Counted from the first letter of the stretch, positions 1-11,582 are shown. The stretch: DNA of 64,000 nt from Ectobius pallidus (GCA_964059195.1 CAXKWD010000011.1:29309066-29373065), one strand, 5' to 3'. Program-made: numbers and translations. Notes: generated by a model from the sequence alone, not told the origin.

Positions 1-1439
1 TCTTAAGCATATTTTCATCTACAAAAAATTGTTAAGTATGTCGCTCCTAATGATTTTGTTGGTTACTTGCGGGCCTTTCGAGATTAGCCGATTCAAAACA
101 GATAATAGATTTTATGGGGAGCAAATTCTTTTATTATAGATCCTCCATGAAGGAATTTAAGCTGTAGGTCCCAAATCTGAGACTTCAGCCTCGTTATAGA
201 ACCTCTTACCAAAAGCAGAACCTCGTTGCAAAACTAATCTGTGTTTTGTCTCACCAGACAAAGCAACAGGATTGTCCCATGCCACATTGGCCTATAAAAA
301 AATCCATTATCTGATTGATTCTAACGATGTTGTGTCGACCGCAGTTAGCCTTCGGAATACTGCCCTATTTGCGAAATAAATTATAACAAAATCCATTAGC
401 TGAACCGCATGGCCACATTATAACGGTAAGTGAATTCGACCAGAGTATGCCTTAGATATTCTCTGTGACAAAGTCCATTAGCTGAAGAGAATGTGCAGAT
501 TCTAATTGTAAATTTAATACTAATAAGAGGTTTAAAAGTATCTGTGATCAAAATTTGAAAACTTTAAGATTGTAATTATTAAAATTTGCTCCATGTCATT
601 TTCTTTATGTGAATATTTTTTTTATACATATATGTATTCTTCCAAAACTATTATAGGCCTATTATTTATGTTTTTCATTTCTTCCCTTCATCGTGTAATT
701 TTCATATCGTATGTGTTTGTTTATTTTTCCTGTTTTGTTTAGTTGTAGTATTAGTTTAAATATTTTTAGTATTACATTAAATATCTAGCATTAGTGTTCT
801 ATGTTGTAATATTAGTCTTAGTGTTATTGTAACGCCATAGTGTTTTAAAGCCATTTTGTAAAACTGTTGTAATTTGTATAAGAGAATATTGTAATTTGGC
901 TGAGAGCCTCTTATATTCTCAGCATAATAAATAATAATACTTTTATAAACATATATATTATTATTCATAATAAGCGTACACGTATCGGCAGTGTAGCCTA
1001 TAATGTGCCCGATCCCTAGGCATGTAGGCAAGGGGCAGGGGAATAAAATATCCATATTACACTATCACACTTCATCTTCACTTCTTATGGCCCACTCGTG
1101 TAAAAAAAATCGTCTGCCGTGCTTCGTAATCAGCATGTACACTTTAGAGTATTTTGAGACTGTGGAATTTGTAGGTTCGGTCTTAGACAATACGCTTAGC
1201 TGACACAGCTACAGAAACTGCACGAAAAGAGGCTTGTAGCCGGTCAACCTGTCGACGTCGACATGAGATTCCGTTGCAAAGCGTTGATAAAAAGCTCACT
1301 CGTTTAAATTGCGCATCAAAACTTGAATGTCTTTCCCACCAAGAGTAATACAATAATTTTGATTTATTTTTATCTCTTTGAGGCGCTTGGTACAGATATC
1401 ATAACCATAACCAGATATCTAAATTGTTGTTGCATATAA
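1..1439. other. AT-rich stretch without a recognisable gene
   Basis: I see no gene here. The frames are short and AT-driven (a 92-residue minus frame at 777-1055 and a 66-residue plus frame at 1003-1203) and neither resembles a known protein. The sequence around 840-960 has the texture of an old transposon untranslated tail, but I cannot name a family. Confidence 0.5.
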
Positions 1440-1441
1440 TA

Positions 1442-1465
1442 CGAGGTAGAATCAAATGAAAACCT
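1442..1465 (+). repeat. Probable mariner terminal inverted repeat (left end)
   Basis: The sequence CGAGGTAGAATCAAATGAAA follows a TA dinucleotide at 1440-1441 and lies just outside the antisense mariner C-terminus. Mariner ends often begin CGAGG after the TA target. The matching right end was not found, so the boundary rests on one side only. Confidence 0.5.
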
Positions 1466-1514
1466 CAATCTTTTTCCACTTTTTTTTACTGCAGGAAGAA
1501 TGTTTGCTTGTACA

Positions 1515-1715
1515 TTATTTTTCCACATAGTCCCCTCCTAGTTGAATGCACTTACGCCATATGATAGGAAGTACTTCGATACCGCGTGAGGAAAATTATT
1601 TTGGTTGACGCTGTAGCCACTCGTGCACCTCCGATTGGACGTCTTAATCAGACTTGAATTTCTTCCCTCCAAGGTGCTCCTTTAATGGACCAAAGATGTG
1701 GAAGTCTGATGGTGC
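1515..1715 (-). pseudogene. Mariner transposase, C-terminal third (antisense piece)
   Basis: On the minus strand one frame reads PSDFHIFGPLKEHLGGKK, later WLQRQP, and ends RKCIQLGGDYVEK before a stop at 1515-1517. This is the classic C-terminal third of mariner/Tc1-superfamily transposase, beginning at the third catalytic acidic residue (the D of PSD). In-frame stops follow KFKSD and QPK, so the copy is dead. The adjoining catalytic segment at 1742-1867 lies on the opposite strand, so the gene was broken by an internal inversion. Identification from the motifs is secure. The subfamily is not. Confidence 0.85.
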
Positions 1716-1741
1716 CAAAGAGAAGGGGATTGCTGAGTGCC

Positions 1742-1867
1742 GGTGTTTTGCTTCAACATAATAATGCCCGTCCTCATGCTGCTTGTGCAACCATGAAAAC
1801 CATTCATGATATTCGCTTCAAGTACCTCCCACATCCGCCATACTCACCAGATTTGTCACCATCAGAT
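1742..1867 (+). pseudogene. Mariner transposase, DDE catalytic segment (sense piece)
   Basis: This plus-strand frame contains LLQHNNARPHAA (the region of the second catalytic D, here N in the usual HDNARPH motif) and then PHPPYSPDLSPSD, which ends at the third catalytic D. In an intact mariner this sequence would run directly into the C-terminal part, but that part lies upstream on the other strand (1515-1715). The two pieces meet near the PSD motif, which occurs in both. After 1867 the sequence leaves the family and a SINE piece starts near 1905. It is a non-functional fragment. Confidence 0.85.
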
Positions 1868-1904
1868 AAAGATATAGCAACTATGGTCACGAAAACCTTC
1901 ATTA

Positions 1905-2038
1905 TCGGCCGTAGGGCTGACCGAATGCCCCAAATCCTGTCATCTACCAACGATATTCTGAAGACGGAGGTAGATGACCAAGGTGTTGGATGACAGGATA
2001 TACCCCCATGGGATATAGTGCCTTGGAGTTTTATTTAG
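1905..2038 (+). repeat. SINE family B, 3' fragment
   Basis: It matches the second half of the longer copy at 7816-8104: the GGCCGT..GGGCTGACC block, two versions of 'gtagatga', and the ending GATATAGTGCCTTGGAGTTT, compared with GATATAGCGCCACGGAGTTT there. The tRNA-like head is missing. It sits directly beside the mariner relic. Confidence 0.7.
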
Positions 2039-2049
2039 TTTGAGTAGTA

Positions 2050-2258
2050 CAAAGACAGAGTGAATGCTCCGGGTTTCTGGTTCGAAGATATCGGGTTCGG
2101 TCCCGGCGAAGGATATGTTTTAGTAACTGCGAGAAACCAATGTCTGTAGATTTAATGGCAAGTAATAGAACTCCTGCAGGAAAAAAAGATGGCACATTGG
2201 CGACAGTTACACGTCTAAGTAGCAATACACAGCCATCGTTAAATAACCATCGGAAACA
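2050..2258 (+). repeat. SINE family A, plus-strand copy (degraded)
   Basis: It has a tRNA-like promoter segment, GATATCGGGTTCGGTCCCGG (B box GGTTCGGTCCC). The reverse complements of the family core follow: CAATGTCTGTAGATTTAATGGC, ACTCCTGCAGG and a final GTTAAATAACCAT. It is the opposite orientation of the copies at 18812, 43334 and 63553. Confidence 0.75.
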
Positions 2259-2402
2259 AATGATCAAAGTAAAACTTATGAGAACCAAGTATCACAAAAT
2301 AATTATTTTCAGAAAGTGGTATAAGATGAAGGCCTACAGATTTCGCCTTATACATCTGATAGCACTTTATAGTCTTGGATAGGCCTACCAAGCCGACGCC
2401 CT

Positions 2403-2404
<2 letters not shown>

Positions 2405-2450
<46 letters not shown>
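2405..2450 (+). repeat. (TC)n microsatellite
   Basis: An uninterrupted TC dinucleotide run of about 46 bases, followed by a short CA run at 2458-2468. Confidence 0.95.
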
Positions 2451-2452
<2 letters not shown>

Positions 2453-2812
2453 CTCTCACACACACACTCATCATGTGTCATCATTCATGAGGGAGTGAGG
2501 TATAAAAATGGTAAGTTGGTATATTGCAATCGATTGGATGGATATCCATTATGCTTATATTTGAAATTTACTTTGCATCTATGAATATTCATTCTGTCGA
2601 TTCGCCTGACATCTGAAGGCATTTCTCTTCATTCGCACAAACCGTTGTCCGCGGTGCTCCGTACTCTGGCGTGCTTTATTAAGCCTATTTCTCCTGGGCA
2701 ACCCATAGGGACAGACTCCAGGAGATGTTCTATAGTAATTGAAGATCAAACTGTGTTCCGTTGTATGAAGTACATTCTGTATTCTTTGACATTATATTAG
2801 TACAAAAAATAA

Positions 2813-3052
2813 TTGGTTCTAAAAGGGCCAATGTCATAAAACTTGCTTTTGAGAGGACTGACTTGAAGCCTTTATAGAAGTAACATTTTTTGCTGAGAAC
2901 TTTCGACATTGGCCTCTAAGGTTTCTGTATTATGTCTATTAATAGCATCAGACATTGGCACTTTTAGTATATGAAAGATAAAGACTAGCCGAGCTCTATA
3001 ATGCATAAATCTCATTTTTGCAAGAAAATGACATTGGCCTTTTTAGAACCAA
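2813..3052. mobile_element. 240-bp MITE-like element with terminal inverted repeats
   Basis: The left end TTGGTTCTAAAAGGGCCAAT pairs with the right end ATTGGCCTTTTTAGAACCAA. The motif GACATTGGC or its complement recurs four times inside, near the ends and in the middle. No coding sequence is present and no clear target-site duplication is visible, so the superfamily is unassigned. Confidence 0.7.
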
Positions 3053-3185
3053 GCCACAGATTATATCTTAATATAAACCATGCTTGATCAACTTACTTCT
3101 GATTAGATCTGTCCGATCAGTTAATTCTATGTGCAATTTATCTTACGTCAGTGTATGCAAACCTATAGCCGTGGGACTGTCGCAC

Positions 3186-3285
3186 ATACACACACGCAAA
3201 TTTCACTGACCTGGGCTGGGATCAAACCCATTAATTTGGAAACAGCAGCCCAACGTCTTAATTACAGTTCCACCAAGGTCAATAT
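3186..3285 (-). repeat. SINE family A, tRNA-like head only
   Basis: GACCTGGGCTGGGATCAAAC matches the head of family A (GACCTGGGCCGGGATCGAAC in better copies). It is followed by the 'cagcgc..taactgtgccacc'-like end in decayed form (GTTCCACCAAGG). The rest of the element is lost. Confidence 0.6.
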
Positions 3286-3289
3286 AGTT

Positions 3290-4150
3290 GTTATAGCAAC
3301 TCGGTGAATAATAGGTACGGTTACTCTTCATAATTATTTATTTTTATTATTAAAATGAAGCAATAGGCCTACACCTTTGTAACACTACGGTTTATAAATA
3401 CATTTAAAACTTTAGAAAATCACTTAGGCCTACAACTTGAATTCAAAACCAAGCAAGATAATAAGGTTAAGTATTTTCATAAATCAGGATAAGTATCAAC
3501 AATGGCCATGACTTAAGACAGGATTTCCATGCAAATGAATGCTTTCATATAATCTTGTTACAGTTCTTAAGCTTGTCATTTCATGACTTGCTGATTCCAA
3601 ATATGTATACTTTTTCCGTGCATGGACAATTTCATGCGTGATGCATGTTTTTTGAGGTTTAACGTTTATTAAAGCGTATTTTGAAGTTTATCGTGAATAT
3701 TAAATTCATTTTTACAGCTTGAATTCATATATTGTATTAAATGGTATAATACTGCATTTAATAAATGTTTGCTCTTAAGGCGTTACTTTATCTAATCTTT
3801 CAATATTTACCAGAAAGAAAACCACAACGGTTTGCAAGATGCATTTAACAAAAAGAGTATAGGCCTACAACACGATTTCATTTACATTAAAACAATCTTC
3901 GCAAAATAGCCTACTGCAATAACTAAGTTGGAGGCTGTAGGCCTATCTTTGGTCGATTCCCTAGGGATTATTGAAGACGTTCAAAAGTCTCTAGGATTTG
4001 CATATGTGGATGTGGGTATGGCAGCTAAAGATAAATTAGACTAAATTATCAATGTAAATCCTTACTATGGATGTGTGTTCCATAAAAAGAGTAATTTGCA
4101 GTGAAAGTGTTGAAGACAAAGAATTTGGCCTCACTTTGTCTCATATATCA
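3290..4150. other. AT-rich stretch, nothing recognised
   Basis: No gene or repeat that I can name. AGGCCTAC motifs occur several times (3366, 3427, 3863, 3941), as they do all over the window. Confidence 0.4.
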
Positions 4151-4153
4151 TTT

Positions 4154-4290
4154 AAGTTTGCACCTGTCACTTCCTGTGGTACAGAAAGGTTATTTTCAGC
4201 GTACAAAAAATGCTTACAGACCTTCACATGAACTTGACTATCGAAATTTGAAAAGACTGTTAGCACTATACTGTGACACTGGAAAATAAA
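4154..4290 (+). pseudogene. hAT transposase, C-terminal dimerisation segment (relic)
   Basis: One plus frame reads KFAPVTSCGTERLFSAYKKC followed by LQTFT and a stop. This resembles the start of the hAT family C-terminal dimerisation region, where a P-V-T-S-C-x-x-E-R-x-F-S pattern is typical in insects. The continuation has in-frame stops, so it is a decayed fragment. No TIRs or duplication were found around it, and no other piece of the same transposase lies nearby. Confidence 0.7.
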
Positions 4291-5073
4291 ATGTAAATAT
4301 TAATGTTGATAGTACATATTTGTAGGGCTTTCCCTTAATTGTGCTTATTTGGTATTTTATAGTTCATGGAAATCCTATCTTTAGTCATGATAGAACTCTG
4401 ACTACAACTTTCTTTTAAGCACCCAATATTTAACACTTCTCGTTCTTTGAGTCACGAGAAGAAATTACTGCCGAAGATTAGACGACGATTGTAACATCGT
4501 TGATATGTGGATTGCCTAGGTCGAAGATTTCCATTATGGGAGGGAGATACACGTTAGTTTAGTTCGCTAGATTTCCAAATTATAATTTTTAAGAAAGGTA
4601 AGCCCATGCAGGAGCAACTACAGAAATGTTTTTCATTAGTACTTTTTAAAAATTTAGCCAACAATGACCGACTTTCCTAAGTGAACGACGGCTTATGTTT
4701 TCAGTTTTTTTATATATTTTTTTATTTATTTATTTTTTCTAAAGATACACCTAAGCCAAAGGCAAACATGTACTCAAAGCAACCTGCGCCACGACTCCAA
4801 CGTTTCATGGCTCATCTAACGGAGAATCAGTAAAGGGAGTTTGAAGGATGTTTGAAAAGTTGTGAACCACGAGCGGAAAGCTAGCCACATACCACTCTAC
4901 GACCATCCTCCACGAACCACTGCTTACCTAAGGAGCTTCATGAAATCTGAGGGATACAACCGAGATTTTATCCCGGGTCTTTTCGCATCGTAATCGCGAA
5001 CACTGAGACTGAAGAATCTGGTTATTGGAAATGACACGCATGTAAGTTTGCATAGGAACAGAAAGGGATTTGA

Positions 5074-5187
5074 ATTTATTTATTTATTTTATTTATTTAT
5101 TTAACCTGGCGGAGTTAAGGCCATAAGGCCTTCTCTACCACTCAGCCAAGGCAAAAACATGAAATAAATAATGATAACAATGATAAC

Positions 5188-5225
<38 letters not shown>

Positions 5226-5232
5226 TAATAAT
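5074..5232 (+). repeat. Interspersed repeat tail with (AAT)n
   Basis: A TTTATTTATT run leads into AACCTGGCGGAGTTAAGGCC, ATAAGGCCTTCTCTACCACTC and then an (ATAATA)n tract at 5190-5232. I recall this 'ttaaggcc..ggccttctct' block as a common dispersed insect repeat, probably a retroelement end. The family is not assigned. Confidence 0.55.
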
Positions 5233-5234
5233 GA

Positions 5235-7815
5235 ATCTAGTTGGATAAAAATTAATTGGTCTTTCAACAAGAGCAATAAACTTTTCATAGTCAATGGCCC
5301 AAGCATTTTCCTGCCATCAATTCCATCAATATTTCCCCTTGTGCAGGCTTATCAAAGGAAGTAACTGTTTCCTATTTGCTGACGATAAAGGCCTGCCCCA
5401 TTAGGATGTTTTGAATCACCTGAGATAGTGCAGTTCGGTTGGTGGCCAGAGCTTCCATCCTTTCTCTGCCCTTCGGATAGCATCAATAAATAGCAAACGC
5501 TAAGTATAGAGTGTAAATAATAAATACATGTACGTTACTATGGTTTCATACTTCCTTCACAGCGAACATGGGAGCGATGACAAGAAGAATGCAAAGCCAA
5601 ATCTCCGGTGTAGTTAACTCACAACATTCCCTTTGATGCCTACGCAAACTTGTGTTAAAACGACTGGTTCAAATTTAAAAAAAAAAGTTAAACCGAATAA
5701 GAGATGGAGTCCTCATTGCAAAGAAATGTTCCACGAACTTTTTCTTAATTAAAAATCTAGAAAAAGTGGTTGAGAAGTGTTACAATGTTAAGGATCACTA
5801 TATTACGTAATGCTAAGTTTTTGAGAGATCCTTGTCATTTTTTTCACACGTGTTCCAACCCTCCCGCCGCTTTAACACAACCACCACAGGAACAGGCGAA
5901 GCTCACCAGGAAGGAAGAATACAATTTTTTGACTTTTCTTTTATCTTGCACCCCCTTCCCGCGCCTCCTGGTAGTCTTCCTCACGCAAAGTTGGGGTGGT
6001 CTCCATGGTTACGGGCTAATTTATTATGTCACTTGATGTGTGGCTAATTACTTCCCGAGCGGCGGGAAAACAAACAAGGAGTACGGGCGAATCCCCTCCC
6101 CACCTCCGTACACAAAAATAAAACCCCCACCCCGCCCGCTTCAAGGCGAACGATGTGCGATACTTTTATGATACCCTTATCTTTTCTTCTCCTTTTTTCG
6201 CAAATAATTGTGGAGTGGTAGGGCGTGTTGAAACAAGTTAAAAGGCTTTGAAGACGCGAGAACGTGACAAGAGTGTGATAGGACCGAGTCTTTCAGTGAC
6301 CAGCTTTCTTACTGCTCCTTGTTGTACAACTGCTCAAGAATAAAGCTTCATTCATGTTATAATAATACAAAATTATTCCTATAATTTCTCATAATATTTA
6401 AAAATAATTAACGTTTAAAGTATAACATAATTTTTCACGATTCATGTAATTATTATAAAAAAAGAGGATCTTGTAGATCTCTGTCCTTTCCACGTCGTGA
6501 AGGCAGTACTGGTCTTACGGAGAATACGCGAGCTGTTGCCAGATATGCCTATTTTCAGAAAATGACCAAAGTGAAATAGGAACGCGCATTTCTGTACGAA
6601 ATTTTACGAAGAATATGATGGTAGTCACGAAAATCTTGTATTTTCTATTATTTATTTTTAAATAATGATAATTTGTTTTTTTTTCTTTGAACGAAAATTC
6701 TAACATATTTTTCGCTCCGAACATAAAATGTATAAAAAATCTAGACAATTGCGACGAAAAAATCTCAGTTACTCGTCTGCCCTTATAGGCAATGCTGGTT
6801 CTTAGAATTTACCGATATTGTAAAAGCAGTGATTATAAAAAAAATTAATTGTCAGACAAGGTAAGAGTATTTTTCATTTTTGTATTGTATTGGAGACTTC
6901 TTTACTGCCCTTGATCATTAATGAAACTATTCTGTTCATACCCCGCGTATTTCATATGTGAAGGTGTGGGTACTCTAAACTAATTTTCATAATTTATAAT
7001 CGAATAATAATTTCGAATTTGGAGTTATGATGGAAGTAGGCACCCTAATAGATTTGTATTCTATTGTTGTTTGAACAAAATTGTGAAAAAATAATATGTG
7101 ACCTATTGCGCACCTGATTTTATGCGTATTTTGAAAGTCCGCTTCGTCAAACCTTTTTAAAATTTAACATCCTCTTAACAACCCTTAAACAGAAAAAACA
7201 TTCTGAAATAGACTTAATGGGTTAATACATTCTATGTAGGCTATATTGAAGAAATCCTATAAATTATTATAAATTTCACGTGGCCAACACGATGACTATC
7301 TGCATAATAGGGTCAGAATTAGTTGAAAATTCATGTGAGAATTTTGAAATGCAGAAATACATTCGAACTTTCTGATCGCTCGGGACATCAAAGGAATACA
7401 CCAGTCAACCATAAACATGTTTTTGAACTTACTTCAACGACAAGAATCTTTATCCCGTGTTTTCGGCACCGGCAATAAAAAATACGGGAATATACATATC
7501 TCCTTCCACTACTACAAATGCCTAGTTAAGAGGATAGGTACAGGTTAAAGTACTGGAAAATTGACGAAATTAATATTGGCTTATCAGAGTTTAGCGTTTC
7601 CCTCTAGGAAAGTGTCTTGAGATTTTAAGGTTTTTTAATATTTATTTTAAAGCTTAACGATGGGTAAAAACAATTACCATCGTCAAGCTTGCAGTTAGGA
7701 TTTTTTTTATATTATTCAAGTTCATGTAACAGATTTTTAAGGAATTTTACCACTAAATTATTTTCTGTAAGAAAAATATTTACAAGATTTAGGTCATTTT
7801 TACAGAGTATATAAT
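5235..7815. other. Long stretch without a recognisable gene
   Basis: Nothing here can be supported as a gene. A somewhat GC-richer patch at 5850-6130 gives two overlapping short frames without similarity to anything I know. The rest is AT-rich. A regulatory or unique non-coding role cannot be excluded. Confidence 0.45.
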
Positions 7816-8104
7816 ATGTGTGACTACAGATCCATAGGCCCGGGTTCGATCCCCGGTACCTCCTCGGAATTTTCTGAGGTAGGGAAGTCTGGTAGGGGTG
7901 CACTCAGCCTCGTGATTCAAATTGAGGGGCTACTTGATAGAGAAGTTGCGGCTCCGGTCACGGAAACTACCATTAACGGCCGTGGGTGTCGGCATGCTGA
8001 CCACATGCTCCCCCAATCCTGCCATCTGGCTATGGTAGATGTCGCAGCGGTCGGGTGGTACGCCTAGTCCCTTCAGGGATATAGCGCCACGGAGTTTAGT
8101 TATT
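7816..8104 (+). repeat. SINE family B, near full-length copy
   Basis: The head contains GCCCGGGTTCGATCCCCGG, a good RNA polymerase III B box. The body follows (CCTCGTGATTCAAATTGAGG, GATAGAAGTTGC in its GAGAAGTTGCGGCTCC context, GGCATGCTGACCACATGCTC), and the end is CAGGGATATAGCGCCACGG. Partial copies lie at 1905, 14388 (minus) and 58450. It is probably tRNA-derived and mobilised by a LINE. The A box is not convincing. Confidence 0.8.
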
Positions 8105-9220
8105 TTTATATAGGCCTAATATGTGGTAAGGTGCACTAAAAGTTTCACAAAATTATGATTTGGAGGTTTTAGAATTATTAGGGAAACGTTTCTGGAAAAT
8201 GTAGTTTGCTGTTAAAGAGCGCTAAACATAACCTATAACATTAAATTACACAGGTAGATGACAACTGCTTACAGCAAAATCCAGCATTTTGATTTAAATT
8301 CATAACTGTAAAATATTGCAAGTATTTAAATAACTTTTACACAAAAAGAAACTTACAAAATTGAAGAATATTTTTAATATTATTTTAAAAATATATTTTA
8401 TGAAGATTGTACATCATTCCTACCCTGTTAAAGGCAGTGGAAGAAGTGCTGAAGTTGAGTCCTACTGACTCAACTATATATACCTCGCTATAACTCGATC
8501 ATGGAGAAGACATATTTACTTTAAACACTACAGTTTTGTTATTTGCCTCTGCGAACAAACTCTCTTTACCACGAAGAGTGCCAGAGAAAGAAATATATCT
8601 TGCAGTTTAATGGTTAAGGTTAGAAACAGGGTTGGGTATATCAATATTGCAATAATTGTCTCTTTGGCAACGGGAAAACGCTTTATCGAATAAAAACAGA
8701 CGCTCGCATAAACAAACCTCCGGAAAGGCTGAAGCACTGACGTGATTTCATCAGAACTTCTGACGGATTTATTTTGCTGACCACAGCGATTGATTGTCAA
8801 CTGTTCCTTCACAGGAATTGACGTGCGATGATTACATTTACTCTGTGCTCTGTTTCACTTCTACTACCCTCTCGCTTATTCACCACTCCTCTCTCTTTCT
8901 TTGCTCCTCTACTTTTCAAATTTCAGGGGGAAATCACTGGCAATGAAGATATTCTAAGAGTTTCTTTAAAGGTGCGTAACCTACTCTAATGCTAGGATTT
9001 ATTATTATTACGATTATTATTTTTATAATAACAATAATAAATAATATATTATTATATATTAATTATTATTATAATAGCCTATATTATAATATATAATAAT
9101 AAATAATAATAATATATTATTATTATTAGTTATCAGTACAATGCACGTTGTTTGTACCATATTGATTTAATTAACAAAATGCTCCTGTATTCTAGTTATG
9201 CTCCAGATTTATATAATTAA
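8105..9220. other. AT-rich stretch, no gene recognised
   Basis: A 94-residue minus frame (8528-8812) has no similarity I can recognise. 8995-9130 is almost pure A/T with many ATTATT or AATAAT units and self-complementary runs. Confidence 0.45.
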
Positions 9221-9223
9221 TTA

Positions 9224-9293
9224 TAACACATTGTTATGAGTTTTATATATATGACTCATAACACATTGTTATGAGTTTTATATATATGACTCG
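9224..9293 (+). repeat. 35-bp tandem pair carrying a palindrome
   Basis: The unit TAACACATTGTTATGAG plus TTTTATATATATGACTCA occurs twice with a period of 35 bases. CTCATAACACATTGTTATGA(G) is self-complementary (8-bp arms, 5-base loop). Abruptly GC-richer sequence (TCGCTTCGCTCATTGGGGGC) follows at 9291. Confidence 0.85.
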
Positions 9294-9343
9294 CTTCGCT
9301 CATTGGGGGCTCCGCTCCCAAACCCCGCTGAGGTTCTCCGGAA

Positions 9344-9600
9344 AGGTTTTTGGAATTTTCCTGTGGTTTACAGCCTAAAAGCTATATGTGTACCAAATTT
9401 CAAGTTTTTAGCTCATCTGGAAGTGGGCAAACATTAAAGTCAGTGAGCGAGCCCTTTTTCGGGGGTTTTGTGGCTAAAAATACATTTTTTTTTAAATTTT
9501 CCTGTGATTTACAGTCTAAAAGCTACATGTGTAACAAATTTCAAGTTTCTAGTTCATCCGGAAGTGTGCAAACGTTAATATCAGTGAGTGAGTGAGTGAG
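9344..9600 (+). repeat. Imperfect tandem duplication with an open frame (unknown family)
   Basis: Two units of about 140 bases share TTTTCCTGTG.TTTACAG.CTAAAAGCTA, TGTGTA.CAAATTTCAAG, and GTTAATATCAGTGAGTGAG versus ATTAAAGTCAGTGAGCGAG. One plus frame of 81 codons runs through both units and repeats KSYMC.KFQV and SSSGS.QTL.SVSE in protein. Termination is in a (GTGA)n tract at 9582-9600. The agreement in frame could be chance, because a period divisible by three keeps phase. I do not recognise the family. Confidence 0.6.
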
Positions 9601-9849
9601 TCAGCCGCGTTATTCCGTTTTATTTCGTGTTTTGTCGTGATATGTCGTGCGCAAGTGTCACGTGTGCGTAAAGTTCCGCGTTTGCAAAGTCACACACCTT
9701 TCCTAAACTGCCATCTCTTGAGTTCAGTCTACACGCAGTGTGTAATTGTTTATTATGCTGAAAAGTGAATTCATGACTGTATCTTAATCATCATAGACAA
9801 GTAGTTTTTAATAAGTGATAATAGTACATATTTTTTACGACTATAATTA

Positions 9850-10545
9850 CCTTTTTTCACATTCCATCATCTTCACTAACACAATCTGGCAAATAGCAGT
9901 AACATTGACTGCTGAAACAAGTTTAAAATGGTTAAATGGTTTACTCTTTCTATTCATTCTGATGTTAATAAACAACTTTCTCCCAGATGGTTTTCACTTA
10001 GCGAACCAACAATAGTTACATGCGCTACACTCCTCCCAACACAGGCTGTCGTTTCGTCTAAGGAAACCCATGTTTTACTGTCTGACATGGTGTTTCTAAT
10101 ATCTTTTAGTACATTTTCATAGCACTGTTTCAAATATTCTTTGCGTAATGTTCTTTCAGATGGCAACATTTTATCAGTGTATTTCTCCAGAAACTGATTT
10201 TCGAGTTTCCAGAATTGTATATTGGCGTTCACCATCATGTTGTACAGATCACTAAAAGGGCATGGTGTCTGTCTGAACTAAAATTTGACGTTGAAGGCAT
10301 ATTTCTTGCCTCCCTTTCTATCTGTTTATTGAATTTAACATGTTTTCTTGTGCTTCTTACTTGCGAAAGGCCTATGTTGTTTTATAACAAGGCCTATGGC
10401 AGCCACCTCTTATGTTTGTTGCACATAATTTACAAACAATATTCCGATCATCAGAGGAAAAATACTCACTGCCATATTCTGTCGCAATTGCATCGGTTAT
10501 GTTTTCGGACGTCCTCGTTTATGCATGGTTTGACTTCACTCACAG
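9850..10545 (-). pseudogene. hAT-superfamily transposase of the CGGBP1-like type, decayed
   Basis: Reading the minus strand from 10545 downwards, a BED-zinc-finger-like segment appears first (TDAIATEYGSEYFSSDD, then IVCKLC). Frames then shift, and an uninterrupted stretch of 94 codons (10238-9954) contains MLPSERTLRKEYL and TWVSLDETTACVGRSVAHV. The D-E-T-T pattern and the preceding 'PSExTLRK' motif are typical of the RNase-H-like core of hAT transposases related to vertebrate CGGBP1. After a stop at 9954 the frame continues with ERVNHLTILNLF. At least two stops and one or two frameshifts mean it cannot make an active enzyme. Its TIRs were not found. Confidence 0.75.
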
Positions 10546-11144
10546 CAATATTCCGCACCTAATGCCGCGTGACCTTCCACAGGCAGTTGTTTACTAACTC
10601 AGAAAGCTTGCTATGCCCTGGGCACCTCTAACTTGACGAACTATTGGCTAAACCCCCGGGCCGTAATAATTATATATTCTAGGAATCTTGATAGGATAGG
10701 CCTATTAGTTGGATTTCTGTTAATAAACAATATGTTCTTATTTATTTTTTCTATTATAAGAAGAGGCTTTTGCTGCTTGTAACGCAAAACAAAAATTGCC
10801 GATTAATTATATTCAGCTAATCGATATACTGAGAGTGTTTCACATTATTAATGGATCTATAAAAGTATTCGATTTGCTAGCAAAATATTTGATTTTTTTT
10901 TTGTAATTAGCTTATTTATATATTATTCAGGGCCGTCGCGTGGGTGGGGCGAGCGGGGCGATCGCCCCGGGCGCCGCGACCAGGGGGGCGCCGTGGCAAC
11001 GGCAAAAATAAAACAACAAAATTTGAAAAAATAAGTAGGATGTACATAACATATTTTTTAAAGTTAGGTATAACTGAATTTTGAATATTACGTTGTATGT
11101 TTTTATTGAACAAATAAATATTTGACACCAATAACTTTAGGCCT

Positions 11145-11336
11145 ATATTTGCTAAGTTATCCCAAAATAAATATTTCCTTATAAAGACATATTTACGATC
11201 AACTACGTCACAGGAGAGACTGAATTCTCTGGCCATCTTGTCCATTGAAAACGATGAAGCACAAAAAATAGACTTGAAGGAAATTCTAACGACATTTGCT
11301 CGTGCAAAAACCAGGCGAATGCCATTTAATGTTTAG
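11145..11336 (+). pseudogene. hAT transposase C-terminus inside the 968-bp element
   Basis: A single open frame reads IFAKLS, then LIKTYLRSTTSQERLNSLA, ILSIENDEAQ and ends ARAKTRRMPFNV before a stop at 11334-11336. This is the dimerisation C-terminus found in a large hAT group, in which 'LIKxYLRSTMSQERLNxLAxLSIE' is characteristic. Compared with that pattern five residues (QNKYF) are inserted after KLS. No upstream catalytic domain remains, so this is an internally deleted, non-autonomous copy that probably relied on a full-length relative. Confidence 0.88.
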
Positions 11337-11582
11337 TACCTTATCTTAATTTGATAAACGCGGTTCCCTTTTCTATATTCTATTCAATGTATGTATCGAG
11401 GTTTCCCACACTATTAATTTGTAGTCCATTAATAACGTCTATAGCATTTTTTATGATTGTTAAGATTTTCTAACATTACTAAACTTGTATTAATTTGATT
11501 TTCAATACAATCTTATTTTTAAAAAATTAAATAATTTTATTTCTGATGTTTTTGTAAGGTAATCCGATTAGGTGTCTCTTTT

